Assembly (NCBI RefSeq): GCF_016587415.1
Contig: NZ_BNJI01000001.1
Coordinates: 4,503,501 to 4,567,500, forward strand
Length of the DNA stretch: 64,000 bases
Source: Ktedonobacter sp. SOSP1-85
GTDB taxonomy: Bacteria; Chloroflexota; Ktedonobacteria; Ktedonobacterales; Ktedonobacteraceae
Direction: 5' to 3'
A program made the position numbers and the translations under genes. Under the pieces are notes generated by a model. The model did not search any database and was not told the origin of the DNA. It saw only the letters and a program-made list of their open reading frames with translations. Each line of letters opens with the position of its first letter. Position 1 is the first letter of the stretch. Below are positions 9,039-17,205 of this stretch, piece after piece.

Positions 9039-9290
9039 GTTGAGCCTCTACTTTCGTAGGTGAAGTTTGCCTCGTCAATGTTAGCGAACGGTTTAACGCA
9101 CAACACACTGGCTTCACCCTCTACACCTGTTTAATGCTGCGCCGTAGCGGTTGGGGGCTGGCAAAGTACCCCAACGTACCTAATTTCATTCCTAACGTAG
9201 CCTGTGTTTCAAGACTGAGACTGGTCAGGTCCAGGCTTGCGCAAGCAAGCCCATGCCTTTAGGCATGGGGTTCCTGACTATACAGTAGCA
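9039..9290 (-). ncRNA. Omega-RNA of IscB (scaffold plus guide at its 5' end)
   Basis: The 250 non-coding bases upstream of iscB read, on the minus strand: flank, hairpin at 9250-9269, a GCTTGC/GCAAGC palindrome (9235-9246), then further structured sequence up to iscB. This order (guide, terminal hairpin, scaffold, ORF) matches known IscB omega-RNAs. The guide would be the roughly 15-20 bases just 5' of the scaffold, near 9285-9305, which is flanking host DNA. Confidence 0.65.
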
Positions 9291-9424
9291 GCTTCCTCAT
9301 TGCTTCCTATAGACGTAAATAAAACTACGGTACAAACTCACTTTTAGTATATGTTCATACCGTTTTTCCGTCAATATATGAGATTGCAGTCACCCAAAGG
9401 ATCTATCATAGGCGTCTGTTGCTT

Positions 9425-10141
9425 TTAGTGCTCTGGCTCCTGGTGATGGTTTTCTTTCGTTGATGAAGGGGAGGTTGATGCGTTCTTCTTGCGCAGCCGC
9501 GTGATGACATAGGCGAGAATCGCGCCCAGGACCACGACGCCCGCGATAATCCAGCCTGCTGTTCCCACCAGGTGCTCGACCTGGGTGAAGTTTTCATGGA
9601 AGATGCGACCCGCGTAGTAGCCGACGAGGCCGACGATAGTTGCCCAGAGAACGCCGCCAGTTGCGTTATAGATGAGAAATGCGCGCCAGGGCATATGATT
9701 AACGCCAGCCAGGAAGGCAGCCCAGGCACGTAAGATCGCGGTAAAGCGTCCCAGAAAGACGGTCTTGCCACCATGACGCTCGAAAAACTGCTCGGCTTTC
9801 GCCAGGTGTTTCTGCCGGATGAAAACATATTTCCCATAGCGCTCGACAAAGGGACGGCCACCTTTGCGCCCAATTTCAAAGCCGATATTATCGCCCACAA
9901 TCGCCCCCATAGCGGCACAAACGATCACAAATACAATATTCAGGCGGTGGTCGATAGCGGCGTAAAAGGAGCCAAGCAGGAGCATTGTCTCCCCAGGAAT
10001 GGGAATCCCGATACTCTCAATCATGACAAAGAGGAAGACCATCGGGTAGCCGAAGGAGGCCAGCAACTGTTGCAGGGTCTCAAGTGAGATCAGGGCTGCC
10101 TGGACCTGTTGGCGTATGAGTAGAGCGCGTAAGATGTGCAT
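9425..10141 (-). CDS. DedA-family membrane protein
   Basis: 238 residues from the ATG at 10141, chosen because GGAAGGATAG precedes it. The open frame runs further upstream but only through repeat DNA. The protein has the DedA (SNARE-associated/VTT) signature: FGYPMVFLFVMIESIGIPIPGE, then GDNIGFEIGRKGG, the FFERHGGKTVFLGRF loop and membrane segments near the end (LWATIVGLVGYYAGR, GWIIAGVVVLGAILAYVI). DedA proteins act in lipid-carrier recycling (undecaprenyl phosphate) and proton-gradient balance in the inner membrane. A lipid-carrier role would suit the polysaccharide cluster that follows, though it is a separate transcription unit. Confidence 0.88.
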   Translation of the reverse strand: MHILRALLIRQQVQAALISLETLQQLLASFGYPMVFLFVMIESIGIPIPGETMLLLGSFYAAIDHRLNIVFVIVCAAMGAIVGDNIGFEIGRKGGRPFVERYGKYVFIRQKHLAKAEQFFERHGGKTVFLGRFTAILRAWAAFLAGVNHMPWRAFLIYNATGGVLWATIVGLVGYYAGRIFHENFTQVEHLVGTAGWIIAGVVVLGAILAYVITRLRKKNASTSPSSTKENHHQEPEH

Positions 10142-10195
10142 GTATTTTTCTATCCTTCCGGCAAAGAGTAGGTCACAGTTGGCGCGTGGTAGTGG

Positions 10196-10248
10196 GGCGA
10201 CGCTGCTAACCCCCATTCGGGGGCAAGCGCACGCGTCTACATATAATG
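10196..10248. repeat. Mosaic dispersed repeat, copy 2
   Basis: Three modules in a row: GACGCTGCT, the CCCCC-ATTC-GGGGG hairpin with CAAGCGC, and an 18-base block from ACGCGTCTAC to ATAATG at 10231-10248. The first and third recur in the palindrome at 38.6 kb, and the second at 5.9 kb. It lies just upstream of the DedA gene. Confidence 0.7.
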
Positions 10249-10336
10249 ATACGGAAAATTTTGTGCTACACATCACTCTAGTTATTACGCCTATCCAGTG
10301 CAGATAGTTGTGCGTGGAAAGGTAGCGGAGGATGAG

Positions 10337-10376
10337 AAGAAGGCCGTGCGGAGTAGCAGCTCCGCACGGCCTTCTT
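10337..10376. terminator. Palindrome, 17-bp arms
   Basis: Arms 10337-10353 and 10360-10376, 6-base loop, about 66 bases after the stop codon of the leftward gene that ends at 10443. Probable terminator. Confidence 0.75.
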
Positions 10377-10442
10377 GCCTGGTCTAGCTATGTGTATGAA
10401 CCTGCTGGCGCGTCTCAGAGGTGTAGAGACTACAAGAGGATT

Positions 10443-11096
10443 TTAGCTCTTACAGGCGGGAAGATCTTTCAGGCCCTTGGGACCCAGGTCATTGCCATAG
10501 TCCGAGATTTTCCAGGTGCCATCCTGATCCTTCACCAGGGTGAACTTTAGCTCATAGGTCTGTTGGAGATGTTCACGTTTAATGGTGTAGGAGTAGCTCT
10601 GAGTATTCCCATCGTTGGTAGCGCTACCAGCGACCTCTTTGTAATCAGTAATGGCGCCATAGCATTTGTCGCTTGCCTGAGCCTGGTGGGTAAAATCGCC
10701 CTCCGAGAGTTGGATCGTGATGGACGGTCCAAGCGTGCGATAGGCTTGAGCGTAGTCCCTGGTCGAAAGCGCCGAAAGGAAGCTCGTATTTGTGCCAGCA
10801 GGACCGGAACCCTCGGCAATTCCCTGGAAGAGGTTCATTGCGACAAAGAAGCCAAATACAGCACAGACTAACAGAATCGCCGCGACAACAAAAACTGCCT
10901 TGCGAAAGGTTTTCGGTTGTGGCGTTTCGCGTTTGGGCCGCCCGACTCGCGGCGTTGGTGGGGGTTGGTTTACACGTACCATGCCGGGAGGACGTTGGGG
11001 GATGGCTGGTACCTTGCCGGTACCATTGAGAGCCGCCATTTTCTTACTGGCCAACTTCTCCCATGACTCCCCTCCCTGTCCTTGTCGTCCTTGCAT
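10443..11096 (-). CDS. Single-pass membrane protein with external NTF2-like domain, unknown
   Basis: 217 residues. The N-terminus (1-70) is polar and P/R-rich, then one membrane segment (KAVFVVAAILLVCAVFGFFVAM, about 67-90). The outer domain has FLSALSTRDYAQAYRTLGPS and ends with LVKDQDGTWKISDYG. That order (helix with crowded Y/A, then strands ending in W-K-I) resembles DUF4878/NTF2-like lipoprotein domains of unknown role. GAGGAGG stands in front of ATG. The architecture is like the glucosaminidase at 4.9 kb: proline-rich cytoplasmic tail, single span, external domain. Confidence 0.65.
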   Translation of the reverse strand: MQGRQGQGGESWEKLASKKMAALNGTGKVPAIPQRPPGMVRVNQPPPTPRVGRPKRETPQPKTFRKAVFVVAAILLVCAVFGFFVAMNLFQGIAEGSGPAGTNTSFLSALSTRDYAQAYRTLGPSITIQLSEGDFTHQAQASDKCYGAITDYKEVAGSATNDGNTQSYSYTIKREHLQQTYELKFTLVKDQDGTWKISDYGNDLGPKGLKDLPACKS

Positions 11097-11160
11097 GCTC
11101 GGTCCTCCTCGTGTGCGAAGTTGTTAGTGAATCGTGGTTTCTACTATACACGTTTTATCA

Positions 11161-11847
11161 TTAAACGTCTAGCAAAATAGTCCCTGCGACTGTCGCATGG
11201 GTGCGCTCCAGGTGCCGCAGTGCATTGCGGGCCTGGGTACGTGTTGTTTGCCCTTTGGTGATTAACAGGTAGGTCTGGTCGGCGTGAGCGGTGAGTAGAG
11301 AGGCGTTCACGCCCGTGAGTACGGGGGCGCCATGTAAAATAAGCAGGCTTAATCCAGGGTAACGGGCCGCCATATAGGCTTTTAGTGCTTGTATGGCCTC
11401 GTCTATGTGGCGCATGAGCAGCCGGGAGGTTTCCTGACTGGATAGGGAAAGCGTGCCCGCACTCAGGAGTGAGAGTTCTGGCAAAAATGTGGGGCGCACG
11501 TACTGCTCAATCTGTTGCGACTCTTTATTGAAGGAGGCGAGCAGATCGCTGAGTCCACTGGTCTGACCTATGCCAAAGCGCTGCTGGATATGAGGGGTGT
11601 GCAGGTTCGCGTCTACCAGTAAGGTTGGCAAGCCATTTTGTGCTGCTGCGATGGCCAGATTTGTCGCTGTCAGGCCGGGTTCGTGCTCACTCGTGGGTGA
11701 GGCTAGCACGATCGCTTGGGGTTGTTTTTGTGCCGCATCGAGAGAGAAGCGAATATTGGCAATGATCTCGGTATACGCGAGACTATAAGTTGAGTTTGTG
11801 TTGTAATCGCTAAGCAGAGATGCCTGCTCCTGTTTTTGTAAAGCCAC
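11161..11847 (-). CDS. CpsD/CapB-type tyrosine-kinase homologue with degenerate nucleotide site
   Basis: 228 residues from a GTG at 11847 with GGAAGGA upstream, 16 bases after the Wzz-like gene stops. The order of elements follows bacterial tyrosine kinases that control polysaccharide chain length: TEIIANIRFSLDAAQKQPQAI, then the P-loop position, the Walker A' position LLVDANLHTP, and later HADQTYLLITKGQTTRTQ. The P-loop reads ASPTSEHEPGLTATNLA, without the GK[S/T] needed to bind phosphate. The Walker B position is LILHGAPVL with no Asp, and there is no C-terminal tyrosine cluster. It is therefore probably a non-catalytic partner of the Wzz-like protein. An open frame extending upstream is the Wzz gene read in another phase. 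Confidence 0.75.
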   Translation of the reverse strand: MALQKQEQASLLSDYNTNSTYSLAYTEIIANIRFSLDAAQKQPQAIVLASPTSEHEPGLTATNLAIAAAQNGLPTLLVDANLHTPHIQQRFGIGQTSGLSDLLASFNKESQQIEQYVRPTFLPELSLLSAGTLSLSSQETSRLLMRHIDEAIQALKAYMAARYPGLSLLILHGAPVLTGVNASLLTAHADQTYLLITKGQTTRTQARNALRHLERTHATVAGTILLDV

Positions 11848-11863
11848 GTCTATGTTCCTTCCC

Positions 11864-12676
11864 TTAGGATACCGAAGCCTGGCGAGGCTTGCTCTGGCCT
11901 TTCTCCGTTGCGGAGGCGGCTGGAATTTCACCGATGATAGGCAGTTGCAGGAGATCTTCAAGCTCCTCTTTGGTGCGCACACGATCATCGAGATATTCCA
12001 TGAGGAATGCCAGGGCGATGCCAAGTAGCAGGCTGACCAGAACCAGGGCCGCCAGCTGGAGCGGTTTATTGCCAGCAGGACCACTAACGAGGCCTGGATC
12101 GGAGGCACCACTGACCAGTTGCGCTTCGACCTGGGGATGAATACTGGCATCGCTCGCGCTACTGCCATTGCGAATTTCATAATCGAGGAAAGAACTGCCT
12201 TGTTGCGTAAAAACCTCGCCCACTGCCGTAGCAATGGCTTTGGCGCCTTCAGGAGTTTGATAGGTTGCGGTGATGGAGAGTATGCTATGAGCGTGTGTCG
12301 AAGTCAAGGCCCCAGCAATGGCACCCTCATCAATCTGGTTGGCGCCTTGCGGATTGCCATTATGAGCATAATCCTGGTCTAATTGCTGTTTTATCCGGGC
12401 CACAAAATCCTTGGAGGTGAGGGTTGGTCCGGTGACGATCTCATCGGCCAGGGTCTCCCCGGTGGTCAGGTAATCGGTAGCATTAGCATTTTTATCATTA
12501 GGATCTGCCTGTAGGCCAATGCGAACCGTCACATTTGACTGGTAGGTCTTGAGTGCACCAGGTGTTTTGCTCAATTTATAATACTGATAACCGGCGAAAG
12601 CCGCTGCGATTACGACGAGGGCTACAATGATCCAGAGCCTTCGTCGTATTACTGCCCAATAGGCTCGTAGTTCCAC
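11864..12676 (-). CDS. Wzz/CapA-type polysaccharide chain-length regulator
   Basis: 270 residues. An N-terminal membrane segment (RLWIIVALVVIAAAFAGYQYY) and a C-terminal one (QLAALVLVSLLLGIALAFLMEYLDD) enclose an external helical region of about 190 residues. A cytoplasmic tail follows with RTKEELEDLLQLPIIGEIP. The last motif is the usual junction of the activator subunit with its tyrosine kinase in Gram-positive type systems. It would set export or chain length of an exopolysaccharide, working with the kinase-like protein encoded next to it. Confidence 0.85.
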   Translation of the reverse strand: MELRAYWAVIRRRLWIIVALVVIAAAFAGYQYYKLSKTPGALKTYQSNVTVRIGLQADPNDKNANATDYLTTGETLADEIVTGPTLTSKDFVARIKQQLDQDYAHNGNPQGANQIDEGAIAGALTSTHAHSILSITATYQTPEGAKAIATAVGEVFTQQGSSFLDYEIRNGSSASDASIHPQVEAQLVSGASDPGLVSGPAGNKPLQLAALVLVSLLLGIALAFLMEYLDDRVRTKEELEDLLQLPIIGEIPAASATEKGQSKPRQASVS

Positions 12677-12723
12677 GTTTCTCTACCCTTTCTCCTAGCT
12701 TCTTATGCGCTGTAGTGTTCTCT

Positions 12724-13860
12724 TCACGAGATGACATCATTGCTCGGCTGGACGCTTCTCTGCGACTGTCCAGTCTGCATTTTGGCTTCTATAAATTGCA
12801 AGATGCGACGCTGGAAACGTGGCGTGTCGAACTCCAGGGCATGATTGCGTATAGCCATCGGGTTAAAGTGGCGCTCGTCAAAGGAGGCGAGCGCGTCGGC
12901 CAGGCTCTCGACGGTCTGTTCGCGGAAGAAGACGCCAGTGACGCCTTCTACAACGGATGCCAGGGCGCCTCCCGCGCCATAGGCGATAACCGGGCGGCCC
13001 GCCGCCTGTGCCTCTAAGGGCGTAATGCCAAAGTCCTCTTCGCCAGGGAAGAGAAAGGCACGGCAATGACTGATATAATGGGTAACCTCCTGATCGGAGA
13101 GTCCACCCATGAAGCGAATGGTTGGGCCAGCGAGCTTTTGCAGTCGTTCTTTATCTCGGCCTTTTCCAATCACGACCAGCGGCAATTGTAGTCGATTGCA
13201 GGCTTCAATCGCCAGGTCTATACGCTTATATGGTATCAGGCGACTTAAGACCAGGAAATAATCTCCTGGTTGCGTGGCTGGATCGAAGGGGAAGCGCTTT
13301 ACCTCAACTGGAGGTGGAATGAAGATGGCCTCACGCCGGTAGTATTTGCGGATGCGGTCGACGATGGCCGGTGAGTTGGCGATAAAATGATCGACGCGCA
13401 TCGCGGTCGTCTGATCCCAGAGACGCAGACCTGTGATCATCAAGGGAAGAAGTGTGCGCGCCGCCTTGCCCAGTTGTTCGCGCTCGACATATTCCTCATA
13501 ATTCCAGCACCAGCGCATAGGAGTATGGCAATAACAAATATGCATTGTCTCTGGCCTGGTGATGACGCCTTTGGCAAAGGCGCTTGAACTGCTGAGTACT
13601 AGGTCATAGCCACGGAGATCCAGTTTCTCCATCGCGAAGGGATAAAAGGGTAGGTAGGGCTGGTGGTGCCTGGTCACCATGGGCAGTTTTTGCATAAAAG
13701 AGGTACGAACATCTATGTTTTTGAAGGCGGGATCAACGCGCTCAGGATCATAGATAGAAGTATAGATAGGGGCGTCGGGAAAGAGTTCATGCAGTGCCAG
13801 GACTACACGCTCCGCCCCCCCCATTTGATTGAGATAATCGTGTACTAGTGCGACTTTCAT
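12724..13860 (-). CDS. Glycosyltransferase family 4 (WbaZ/mannosyltransferase-like)
   Basis: 378 residues, GT-B fold. The N-domain begins MKVALVHDYLNQMGGAERVV, the classical GT4 acceptor-side start. CHTPMRWCWNYEEYV is typical of WbaZ-type enzymes of O-antigen and exopolysaccharide synthesis. The C-domain has FLVLSRLIPYKRIDLAIEAC and the donor-binding FPGEEDFGITPLEAQAAGRPVIA with the E-x7-E motif. It would add a sugar, perhaps mannose, to a lipid-linked intermediate in the cytoplasm. It lies between the Wzz-like gene and the glycosylphosphotransferase, all leftward. Confidence 0.85.
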   Translation of the reverse strand: MKVALVHDYLNQMGGAERVVLALHELFPDAPIYTSIYDPERVDPAFKNIDVRTSFMQKLPMVTRHHQPYLPFYPFAMEKLDLRGYDLVLSSSSAFAKGVITRPETMHICYCHTPMRWCWNYEEYVEREQLGKAARTLLPLMITGLRLWDQTTAMRVDHFIANSPAIVDRIRKYYRREAIFIPPPVEVKRFPFDPATQPGDYFLVLSRLIPYKRIDLAIEACNRLQLPLVVIGKGRDKERLQKLAGPTIRFMGGLSDQEVTHYISHCRAFLFPGEEDFGITPLEAQAAGRPVIAYGAGGALASVVEGVTGVFFREQTVESLADALASFDERHFNPMAIRNHALEFDTPRFQRRILQFIEAKMQTGQSQRSVQPSNDVIS

Positions 13861-13866
13861 TGGCTA

Positions 13867-15497
13867 TTAATACGCTCCTCGTCGTAGTAGGACTGCCGGG
13901 ATAGTGCTCAAGAGAATCTGGAAGTAGAGACGTAGCGAGAAATTCTCAATATAATAGAGGTCCATAAGCACGCCCTCGTCGAAGCTGAGATTGCTGCGCC
14001 CGCGTACCTGCCACAGGCCGGTCAGCCCCCCTTCATCGCGAAGCGACCCTTCTGCCATTCCTCATACTGCGCGACCTCGGCGGGAACAGGCGGGCGGGCA
14101 CCAACCAGGCTCATATCGCCCTTGAGCACGTTAAGAAGCTGGGGAATTTCATCCAGGCTGGTTTTGCGCAGGAACTTCCCAATGGGGGTGATACGTGGAT
14201 CATCCTTCATCTTAAAGAAATGGCCCTGAGCCTCATTTCTGGCCTGGAGGGCGGCCTTGCGCTGCTCGGCATCTTGATACATTGAGCGGAACTTGTACAT
14301 CTTGAATGGTTTCTCGTTCATCCCTATACGCGTCTGCTGGAAAATGACTGGCCCCTTGGAGGTCAATTTGATCAGGAGGGCGATGCCGAGCCAGAGTGGC
14401 GATCCAAGCAGGAGCACAGATGCCGACCCCAGGATATCAATCAGGCGTGTAATAATACGCTGCGTGGTATTGAGCGAGGCCTGGCGAATACCAATCAAGG
14501 GGATGCCCTCAATGGCCTCCATATCGATGCGCGAGAGGCTTAGTTCGTATAAGTCTGGGATTAACTTAAACGAGGTTCCCAGGCGCTCGCAGAGCTTCAC
14601 GCTTCGTACAGCCTGCTGGTGCAGGTTGGAGGGGAGCGCGATGATGACCTCGTCAATCTGCATCGAGCGAATAACCATAGCGATATCATCAATTGTGCCC
14701 AGCATCTTAAAGCGCCCAAAATCGCTTGGCTCCTCGCTCATATCGTGCAGAAAACCCACAATCGAGTAGCCGAGATTGGGGCTGGCTGTAATATGCTGCA
14801 TGACCATTTTGCCCAGGCGCCCCGAGCCCACGACCAGCAGGCGCGTTTCTCCCAGGCCCATCCGGTAGAGCATACTCATACCCGCAGAGACGAGGAGGCG
14901 TCCCAAAATGAGCACAAGAATGGTGATCAGCCAGGTGAAGACGAAGAGCAAGCGTGACGTGGCTGGCGGCTGGAAGGTAAAGTAGTACGTAATCAAGAAG
15001 GCCAGGCCCAGCGTTGTAGAGCCAAGAATAATCTGTGCCTGGCGAAACCAGGTACCAGTCAGGCGCAGGCGATAGAGGCCACGAAAGATGAAGATGATGA
15101 GCAGTCCCAGAACAACACCAATCTCTAGTCCCAGAAACTGATCTGGCCCCCGCAAGACATAGGTCGCCGTATCGTTGTTCAGGAGATTCATGCGTACATT
15201 GACTAGGAGATGGCTGAGAACGCTATCAGGTTCGTCAAAGGCCTGGCGTAGTGAGTAGGCCAGCTGAAATGAAACATGAATAAGCCACGCATCCAGAATA
15301 AGCATAGCGACACATTCAAAGATGCGCCATTGTTTGCGATGTGATCGACGTTTTGAAATGGTCTGGGTAATGGGACCTGTCGCTCCTGTCGTACCAGAGA
15401 GGCCGGGTTGAGGAGCGTTCTGGGTCCGGGTGATCCCCGTTCTGCTCGTATCTATATTCATGGTCTCTTTTTGCATGGTCTCTTTACTTTGCTTCAT
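13867..15497 (-). pseudogene. Polyprenyl glycosylphosphotransferase, interrupted by a one-base frameshift near its end
   Basis: The main frame (14022-15497) has four or five N-terminal membrane spans, a CoA-binding-like middle region (LLVVGSGRLGKMVMQHI) and the bacterial sugar-transferase domain. That domain shows TRLIDILGSASVLLL, GPVIFQQTRIGMNEKPFKMYKFRSM and LRKTSLDEIPQLLNVLKGDMSLVGARPP. It stops after RFAMKGG. The rest (GLTGLWQVRGRSNLSFDEGV to the usual end LLRRGAY) is in the next phase, 13867-14058. One additional G in the six-G run (14026-14031) restores the expected K-x-GLTGLWQV. The enzyme starts polysaccharide repeat-unit synthesis by moving a sugar phosphate to undecaprenyl phosphate. 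Its final domain is essential, so a sequencing error is likely. Confidence 0.85.
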
Positions 15498-15632
15498 ATA
15501 TTACTATGGCACTTTGGCTTCTCTGTATATTTCTATGCAGGAGTAGCGCCTGGATGCCTTAAAGTTCATTCAAATAATAAAGACGCTTTTCGCGGGCAGA
15601 AAGAAACGCGTGTTAATCTCACAAATAAATAG

Positions 15633-16808
15633 CTAGTTCGTTACTTGTTGTCGAGGCCGTTCCCGGGCGGCCTGCTCATATACCGCAATCGTTTTTGTGA
15701 CCATCCGCTGGACGGAGAAGCTCTCCATCACCTTATACGCTTCCCTGCGACAACGCTCCTGTAGCTGAGTGTCGGTCAAGGCCTGGTGAAGGGCTGAGGC
15801 CAGGGCCTCGCTATCCTGAGGTGCGACGCAAAGCGCCAGATCTAGACCTGCCTCGGGGAGGCTTGATACATTGGTCGTGACCACTGGTGTACCTCCTGCT
15901 AACGCTTCCGCGACCGGGATACCAAACCCTTCGTAGAGCGAGGGAAGGGCAAAAACACTGGCTGCTTGATACCAGAGCTCCTGATCCTGATCATTCACAT
16001 AGCCTGGAAAGATGACGTCCTGTTCTAGCCCCAGTTGTTGAATGCGGGCGAAAATCTCATCGTAGAGCCACCCTTTGCCGCCAGCCAGGACAAGCTTCTC
16101 ACGTCGCCCCTGGCTTTGCCGCAAGCTATGATAGGCCTTGATTAGGGTTGGAATGTTCTTCCTTGGCTCAAGCGTTCCCAGGTAGAGAATATACCCATCC
16201 GTAAGCCTGTGTTTCTGACGGAAGCCTGCACGTTCCTCTTCTGAGTGAACGTTTGCGAAGCGTGAATCGATACACATATGCACAGTGTGGATCTTCTCCA
16301 ACGGAATGTGGGCCAGGGTGTGGGCGTCGGCGCGCGTACTCTCCGAGACACTGATAATCGCTGTAGCCTGGCGCAGGCTGCGAAGCGTAAACGTGCGATG
16401 ATACAGGCGTTTACTTGTTGTCAGTACTTCAGGAAAGCGCAGAAACGCGAGGTCATGCAGGGTTACAACACTGGCACAGTTTTTGGGAAGCAGGGCTGGT
16501 AAAACATTCACCGGGGAATGAAGAACGTCGATGTGCCGTTGGCGTAACTGATTTGGAAGCGTGAATTGTTCCCAGGTTACACGTGCGGTTGGCTGAGTCT
16601 CTGGCCAGGGAGCGGAAACATAGGTAATCTGTGGGTGATAGGCATGTAGCTGCTCAATGATATCCTCTCCATTGATGAAGACTGTGTAGTGGTGCTCTCC
16701 TGGCTGCCTGGCTAATTCGCGGAGCAGGTAACGTATATAGCGGCTGACACCACCATTGCGATAGTTTTGACCGAAGGATAGCAATTGAGCATTGATACCT
16801 ATATGCAT
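15633..16808 (-). CDS. Glycosyltransferase family 4
   Basis: 391 residues, starting MHIGINAQLLSFGQNYRNGG, where the glycine-rich turn is followed by VSRYIRYLLRELA. SVSESTRADAHTLAHIPLEKIHTV marks the interdomain region. The C-domain has YILYLGTLEPRKNIPTLIKAY and ALPSLYEGFGIPVAEALAGGTPVVTTN, the donor-sugar site with its E-x7-E pair. Family members include mannosyl- and rhamnosyltransferases. It is the first gene of the leftward polysaccharide cluster. The 130 bases before the glycosylphosphotransferase hold no gene. Confidence 0.87.
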   Translation of the reverse strand: MHIGINAQLLSFGQNYRNGGVSRYIRYLLRELARQPGEHHYTVFINGEDIIEQLHAYHPQITYVSAPWPETQPTARVTWEQFTLPNQLRQRHIDVLHSPVNVLPALLPKNCASVVTLHDLAFLRFPEVLTTSKRLYHRTFTLRSLRQATAIISVSESTRADAHTLAHIPLEKIHTVHMCIDSRFANVHSEEERAGFRQKHRLTDGYILYLGTLEPRKNIPTLIKAYHSLRQSQGRREKLVLAGGKGWLYDEIFARIQQLGLEQDVIFPGYVNDQDQELWYQAASVFALPSLYEGFGIPVAEALAGGTPVVTTNVSSLPEAGLDLALCVAPQDSEALASALHQALTDTQLQERCRREAYKVMESFSVQRMVTKTIAVYEQAARERPRQQVTN

Positions 16809-17205
16809 ATCGATGACAGTCTCCTATAGCTGCATAACGTCGCTTTTTTTACAGTAACAGCCAGCCATTCTGGTTGCTTAATGAAATATTGGCAGTAAAT
16901 GCCTTGATGCAGATAGATGAGAGTGATAGGCTCTTGCTGTGAGAGCTTTAAAGAGTTCGATGTTGGACGAAAAAACAGAGTTATAACGAACGATCAGGGT
17001 AGAAAATGTTGTGTATTATGCTCTCATACTAAATATCGGCTGTTAGCTGTAACTGTAGACCCTGATCAGAGCCCTGACAGTTTTTAGTATACTCTCTAAG
17101 CGATGAGTTGTATAATAAATGGCCCTATTAGCCTGTTTCCTATATGGGAGGAAATTCTCTTCAATTGCAACTATGCTCATAAGAGAGAACGAAATATATG
17201 GCTAT
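16809..17205. other. Intergenic region between two leftward genes
   Basis: No gene. A 9-bp inverted repeat (GATCAGGGT at 16992-17000, ACCCTGATC at 17059-17067) spans about 75 bases and could be an operator or a weak stem. This region should contain the promoter of the polysaccharide cluster. Confidence 0.4.

Larger units (their letters stand above)
7740..9290 (-). mobile_element. IscB transposon (IS200/IS605-like, no transposase)
   Basis: Both ends carry related short hairpins on the minus strand: a CCCCATGCC-TAAA-GGCATGGG type at 9250-9270, and a CCCCATGTC-TAAA-GCCAGGGG type at about 7740-7760, overlapping the iscB stop codon. Between them are only the omega-RNA region and iscB. No tnpA is in the window, so movement would need a transposase in trans. 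Exact ends cannot be fixed without an empty-site comparison. Confidence 0.75.

Noticed and set aside
11848..12234. N-terminal extension of the kinase-like gene
   Set aside because: The extension is the Wzz-like gene read in another phase; the GTG at 11847 with GGAAGGA is the real start.
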